Source: an uncultured Rhodospirillaceae bacterium
Lineage (GTDB): Bacteria > Pseudomonadota > Alphaproteobacteria > SP197
Assembly (NCBI GenBank): GCA_937880925.1
Contig: CALGGB010000080.1
Span: 1 to 37,195, forward strand
Direction: 5' to 3'
DNA: 37,195 nucleotides
Shown: positions 33,587 to 37,195 of the stretch, piece after piece
Layout of the letters: each line of letters starts with the position of its first letter
How positions within the stretch are numbered: the first letter of the stretch is position 1
Made by a program: the position numbers and the translations under genes
The notes under the pieces: generated by a model
The model's input: the letters and a program-made list of their open reading frames with translations, nothing else
Told to the model about the DNA's origin: nothing
Database searches by the model: none

Positions 33587-35651
33587 CGAGCGCCACCGCA
33601 CCCTGCGGCAGGACACGCAGCGGGTTGACGTCCATCTCGGCGATCAGGTCGCCCAGATCGGCAGCCAGGCGCGAGAGGCCCACGACCGCATCGACGGCGG
33701 CGGCACGATCGAGCGGCGGCCCGCCGCGCACGCCATCGAGCAGGCGCGAGATGCGCAGTCCACCGAGCACCTGCTCGACCTCATGGCGCGGAGCGGGTGC
33801 AACCAGGGTTGCGGAATCGCGCAGGACCTCGACAAGGATGCCGCCGGCACCGAGCACGACCATGGGGCCGAACTGCTGGTCGATGACGATACCCGCGACC
33901 AGTTCGACGCCCTCGCCCGCCATGGGCGCAATGATGGCGCGCGCTCCAAGGCTCGCGTTCAGCGCCTGCCAGGCGGCGGCCACCTCCTCCCCACTCTTCA
34001 GGTTCAGCTTCACGCCGCCGACATCGGTCTTGTGGGCAATGCCGGGCATGGCAGTCTTCATCACCACGGGCAGGCCGAGCTCGGTAGCGGCGGCGACAGC
34101 TTGCGCCTCACTTGTCACGACACGATGGGCCATGGCGCCGATGCCGTAGTCGGCCAGAAGGGTCAGGGCTTCGGCTTCATCCAGCGGTGCCCCTTCGGCC
34201 AGCCGCTTGCGCCAGCGCGGCGCTGCGGCGTTGGGGGCTGGTGCCGCCTCGCGCGGGTAGCTGCGCTGGTCGCGGCGGGCGAATGCATTCGCCACGGCCT
34301 TCAGCGTCGGTTCGGTGCCGTCGAGCACGGGAATGCCCTTGCGCGTCAGCTCGATCGCCAGCTCCCGGTGGTCGACGCCGCAGTAGTTGGTCGCGAGCGC
34401 CACGGGCTTGGTTGTCGTCGCAGCGGCGGCGACGCAGGCCTCGACACAGGCGATGCTGTAGCTGTTGTGCTGGTTCACATCGAGGAAGAAGACGCCCAGC
34501 GCCGTGTCGTCATCGGCCATCAGGGCGGCAAAGCAGTCGCGCATGATGCCGTCATGGTCGCGGCCCGTGCCGAAGGCATCGCAGGGGTTCTCCGGCTCCA
34601 GGCCAAAGTCGAGGCGTTCCTCCAGACGAGCGCGGGTGGCCGGGCCGATGTGGGCGAAGGGCACGCCCGCGGCCTCCGCCGCATCGACCACCAGTTCCCG
34701 TTCGCCACCGGAGTCGTGGATCGTCGCCAATCCACCGGGGCCGACATCGCCCGCCCGCTCCATCAGCAGCATGGAGGCGGCCAGTTCGTCGAGCGAGTCC
34801 GTGCGCAGCACGCCGTAGCGGCGGAAGAGGGCGTCGTAGGCGGCGTCGTCGCCGGCCAGCGCGCCCGAGTGGCTGACCGCCATGCGCGCGGCCGTCTCGG
34901 TGCGCCCGGCCTTGACCGCGACCACGGGTACGCCGCGCGCATCGGCCTTCTCCAGGGCCGCTACAAAGCCCTCGGGATCGCGCACGGTTTCCAGGAACAT
35001 GCCGATGACGCGGGTCGATTCCAGCTCCAGCGCATAATCCATGTAGTCGGCGACGGAGGTCGACAGTTCGCGCCCGCAGGAGACCGCGAAGTTCAGCCCC
35101 AGGCGCGCGCTGCTGCCGGTGATCGCGCCGAACACTGAACCCGACTGGGCAAGGAAGGTGATGCCCCCGGGGTCGCGATCGGCGAAGGGATAGGAATTGA
35201 TGCGGATGCGGGCTTCATAGTTGCAAAAGCCCATGCAGTTGCCACCGTTGATCGGCAGGCGGGCCTCCTGCGCCATGGCCGAGAGGCGGTCCGCCAGGCG
35301 CGGCGACCCGCTCTCCTCAACCACGCAGCTTGCAAAGATGCTGGCCGCACCGGCGCCAGCCTCGATCGCCAGGCGCAGGGCTTCCTCGATACGCTCGTCG
35401 GACACGGCCAGCACCGCCAGATCGACCTTCTGGGGCAGTTCGGCCAGGGAGGGGTAACAGGTCTGTCCGTCGATTTCCTCATAGCGAGGGTTGACCGCGA
35501 ACACGGGGCCATCGAAATCGAGCCCCGCAAGGGTCTGCATGATGGTCAGGCCCGTGCTGCCCTCACGGGGCGAGGCGCCGACCACGGCAACCGAACGGGG
35601 GGTCAGCAGCGGCGAAAGCCGATGGTTGATACGCGTCCTCTGGAAAGCCAC
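33558..35651 (-). CDS. NDP-forming acyl-CoA synthetase (acetyl-CoA synthetase ADP-forming type)
   Basis: A 697-residue fused alpha-beta enzyme that interconverts acyl-CoA + ADP + Pi with acid + CoA + ATP. The N-terminal CoA-binding domain has SVAVVGASPREGSTG and AVNPRYEEIDG; the ligase domain carries the phosphorylated His in MAVSHSGALAGDDA near residue 260. The C-terminal ATP-grasp part has LPVVMKTAMPGIAHKTDVGGVKLNL and AEMDVNPLRVLPQGAVALDA. Start is GTG 35651 with GGGGGG upstream. Acid substrate unknown. It follows the lipoprotein hydrolase gene by 33 bases. Confidence 0.92.
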   Translation of the reverse strand: MAFQRTRINHRLSPLLTPRSVAVVGASPREGSTGLTIMQTLAGLDFDGPVFAVNPRYEEIDGQTCYPSLAELPQKVDLAVLAVSDERIEEALRLAIEAGAGAASIFASCVVEESGSPRLADRLSAMAQEARLPINGGNCMGFCNYEARIRINSYPFADRDPGGITFLAQSGSVFGAITGSSARLGLNFAVSCGRELSTSVADYMDYALELESTRVIGMFLETVRDPEGFVAALEKADARGVPVVAVKAGRTETAARMAVSHSGALAGDDAAYDALFRRYGVLRTDSLDELAASMLLMERAGDVGPGGLATIHDSGGERELVVDAAEAAGVPFAHIGPATRARLEERLDFGLEPENPCDAFGTGRDHDGIMRDCFAALMADDDTALGVFFLDVNQHNSYSIACVEACVAAAATTTKPVALATNYCGVDHRELAIELTRKGIPVLDGTEPTLKAVANAFARRDQRSYPREAAPAPNAAAPRWRKRLAEGAPLDEAEALTLLADYGIGAMAHRVVTSEAQAVAAATELGLPVVMKTAMPGIAHKTDVGGVKLNLKSGEEVAAAWQALNASLGARAIIAPMAGEGVELVAGIVIDQQFGPMVVLGAGGILVEVLRDSATLVAPAPRHEVEQVLGGLRISRLLDGVRGGPPLDRAAAVDAVVGLSRLAADLGDLIAEMDVNPLRVLPQGAVALDALVVPRGG

Positions 35652-35684
35652 TGATTCCCCCCGGTGTTTGTGCCGGACGCATCG

Positions 35685-36539
35685 TTAGGGGAGCCAGGCC
35701 CTGTGTTCAAGCCGGTCCAGCACGAAAGCCTCAACATCCTTGAGCTCGCCCCTGCGGAAGCAGGCGCTCCACCAGTAGAAGTGGGCCTCCGGTTCATCGA
35801 TGCACAGCCTTCCCTCTCCATCGACATCCCGGATGGTCACCACCTCGACGTTGGGCTTGTTGGCCAGGAACATGGCATCGCCGGGTGGAGCATAGAGGTC
35901 GCCCTCGTAGAGAAGAACAAGGGCCGACATGTCATCTGCGTTCTCCAGACGACGGCGCCACTTGTCGTATTCGACCGGCATCCAGGCATAACTCTCGCCC
36001 TCGGTCTCCAGCCAGGCAAAGCCGTAGCCGGGTGCGCTGACGATCGCCGAATTGAACTTCGCAGGCGCGCGTTCGGCCGTCATCAGCGCGGTGCTGGCGC
36101 CGCCCGAATGGCCAAACACAAAGATGTCACGCGGCGGCACGCCGGCGGCGATCAGCCGGTCGAGCACGGCTTCGTTCTCCTGGGAGCGCGCCTTGCCCAT
36201 GGCGAAGCGATCTTCAACCTCCTGGGTGCAGAGATAGAGGACGACGACCTGATGTCCGCCGAGCCCCTTCTTGGCCCAGCGTTTGAGGAAGCTGGGCATG
36301 GTGCCGGGATCACAATCCTGGAAATGCCCGCCCCAGTCGGTGCCGTGGTTGTAGATCATGACGAGTGGGCTTGCCGGATCGGGCAAGGCCGTGGCGATGC
36401 CCTGGGAAAGCGGCACAACGCCGGCGGTGCTGTTCTCGTCGGCAAAGAGCTGAACCATGGGCTCGCGGCTGCTGCCCGCGGAAGTGCAAGCGGCCAGCAG
36501 GCAGCATGCCAGTACGACAAGACACGGATGGACGCGCAT
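35685..36539 (-). CDS. Lipoprotein alpha/beta hydrolase
   Basis: A 284-residue exported hydrolase. MRVHPCLVVLACCLLAACTSAGS is a lipoprotein signal with lipobox LAAC, so it is probably anchored in the envelope. LVMIYNHGTDWGG is the first core strand with an HG oxyanion loop; IFVFGHSGGASTAL carries the nucleophile Ser near residue 145. ALVLLYEGDLYAPPGDAMFLA may hold the acid, and DEPEAHFYW a possible catalytic His. It could be an esterase or peptidase-like protein. ATG 36539 has a strong GGAGGT. It is on the same strand as the acyl-CoA synthetase gene. Confidence 0.85.
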   Translation of the reverse strand: MRVHPCLVVLACCLLAACTSAGSSREPMVQLFADENSTAGVVPLSQGIATALPDPASPLVMIYNHGTDWGGHFQDCDPGTMPSFLKRWAKKGLGGHQVVVLYLCTQEVEDRFAMGKARSQENEAVLDRLIAAGVPPRDIFVFGHSGGASTALMTAERAPAKFNSAIVSAPGYGFAWLETEGESYAWMPVEYDKWRRRLENADDMSALVLLYEGDLYAPPGDAMFLANKPNVEVVTIRDVDGEGRLCIDEPEAHFYWWSACFRRGELKDVEAFVLDRLEHRAWLP

Positions 36540-36600
36540 GGGTTACCTCCGATCCGATCCCACCGACACACGACCTGATAGCAAGCCCAAGAGCCTATTG

Positions 36601-37195
36601 CTACCCAGACTGGTTTGGGCGGCGGCCATTGGCCAGGCGGCGGCCGGAGCGCAGATAGGCGAGCGCCAGTTCCTCCTCGTCGAAGGAAAAGCGGGCCACC
36701 AGCCTGGCGAGCGCATCCTTTTCCTTGTCGCCGAAGAAGTTCTGGCCGCTTTCGTTGCGCGGCGGCGGGCAGGCGACAGGTTTTGCGGGCGCCAGTTCCA
36801 TGGCATCGAACAGCGCCTGCGCGCCCTCGGGCGCGGCGATCTGCTTGAGGTCCACGCTGTGGAAACGCAGGCCGGCATGGTCGGCCATCAGATGGCGGTA
36901 ATAGGCTGCGCGCACCCGCATCTCATAGATGTACCACAGGGCACGGCCGGCGACGCCGTGGGAACGGAAGGGCGTCGCATCGACAATGACGTTGGGATAG
37001 GCAAGGTCGAGGTAAAAGGCCCAGGCCAGCCCGTTGTTCACGAAATCGAAGCGATTGTAGAAGCTCCAAAGGGTTGCCAGCACGTCGCGATGCAGAACAA
37101 TCATCTCCACGGTGACGCCCTGACCGGTGAGCAGGCCGATATTCTCCAGCAGGCCCGCCTTGGCAAGCAGGTGCGAGGCCTCTGCGTGGACCCGC
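36601..37195 (-). CDS. Sulfotransferase-like hypothetical protein, N-terminus outside window
   Basis: The reading frame is open to the right edge, so the ORF-track start at 37110 is probably internal; the visible part is about 197 residues. VEMIVLHRDVLATLWSFYNRFDF resembles the (I)xRdPxdvxxSxY segment of PAPS-dependent sulfotransferases, and FHSVDLKQIAAPEGAQALFDAM the later region where these enzymes hold a short helix before the C-terminal KP motif. The PAPS 5'-loop would lie outside the window, so this cannot be confirmed. It might instead be another P-loop or glycan-modifying protein. No signal sequence can be judged. Confidence 0.4.
   Translation of the reverse strand, partial: RVHAEASHLLAKAGLLENIGLLTGQGVTVEMIVLHRDVLATLWSFYNRFDFVNNGLAWAFYLDLAYPNVIVDATPFRSHGVAGRALWYIYEMRVRAAYYRHLMADHAGLRFHSVDLKQIAAPEGAQALFDAMELAPAKPVACPPPRNESGQNFFGDKEKDALARLVARFSFDEEELALAYLRSGRRLANGRRPNQSG

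Noticed and set aside
33480-35138. 552-aa plus-strand ORF over the acyl-CoA synthetase
   Set aside because: Antisense shadow with no motif; the minus strand carries clear CoA-binding and ATP-grasp motifs.

Overview
This window looks like chromosome from a high-GC alphaproteobacterium. Reasons: dense, GC-rich coding with many ATGA/GTGA start-stop overlaps; an Irr/ICE-like iron box; a Rhodospirillum-type encapsulated ferritin next to its encapsulin shell; a CIRCE-controlled groESL; and frequent GTG or TTG starts. I cannot fix the genus from sequence alone. I saw no rRNA, tRNA, CRISPR array, insertion sequence or phage gene. The longest gap without a gene is about 160 bases.

Layout: (1) 1-1844, minus: start of a carboxymuconolactone-decarboxylase-like gene, a class II aldolase and mtnA, which look like a methylthioribose / 5-deoxyribose salvage branch. 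(2) 1954-3154, minus: encapsulin shell gene and its ferritin-like cargo gene behind an ICE-like palindrome, then a VOC-fold protein. (3) 3813-9124, plus: a tightly packed histidine operon hisG-hisB-hisH-hisF-MFS-hisA/I/E. The last gene is a three-domain HisA-HisI-HisE fusion whose HisI-HisE half resembles fungal HIS4. (4) 9135-10957: DUF1772 and NAD(P)-binding genes facing away from a TetR regulator, with two abutting TTGAC-N5-GTCAA operators between. (5) 11032-13134: CIRCE, groES, groEL and a strong terminator.

(6) 13237-26108 is the most unusual part. A small gene resembling the N,N-dimethylformamidase (DMFase) small subunit is followed by three consecutive, divergent paralogues of the DMFase large subunit. 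Meeting them tail to tail is a four-gene minus-strand operon: a trimethylamine/dimethylamine dehydrogenase-like flavoprotein, an SDR, a cupin and a TauD-like dioxygenase. A DadA-type FAD amine oxidoreductase is divergent from that operon. Together they suggest a catabolic island for N-methylated amides or amines: amide hydrolysis to amine plus formate, then oxidative N-demethylation. The grouping into one pathway is inference.

(7) 26136-37195: DUF1275 membrane protein, prolyl-aminopeptidase-like hydrolase, a TPR plus CDP-glycerol-transferase-like protein, msrB, a GFA-family protein overlapping a DMT transporter, a divergent LysR regulator, a MATE exporter, an NDP-forming acyl-CoA synthetase, a lipoprotein alpha/beta hydrolase and a partial gene at the right edge.
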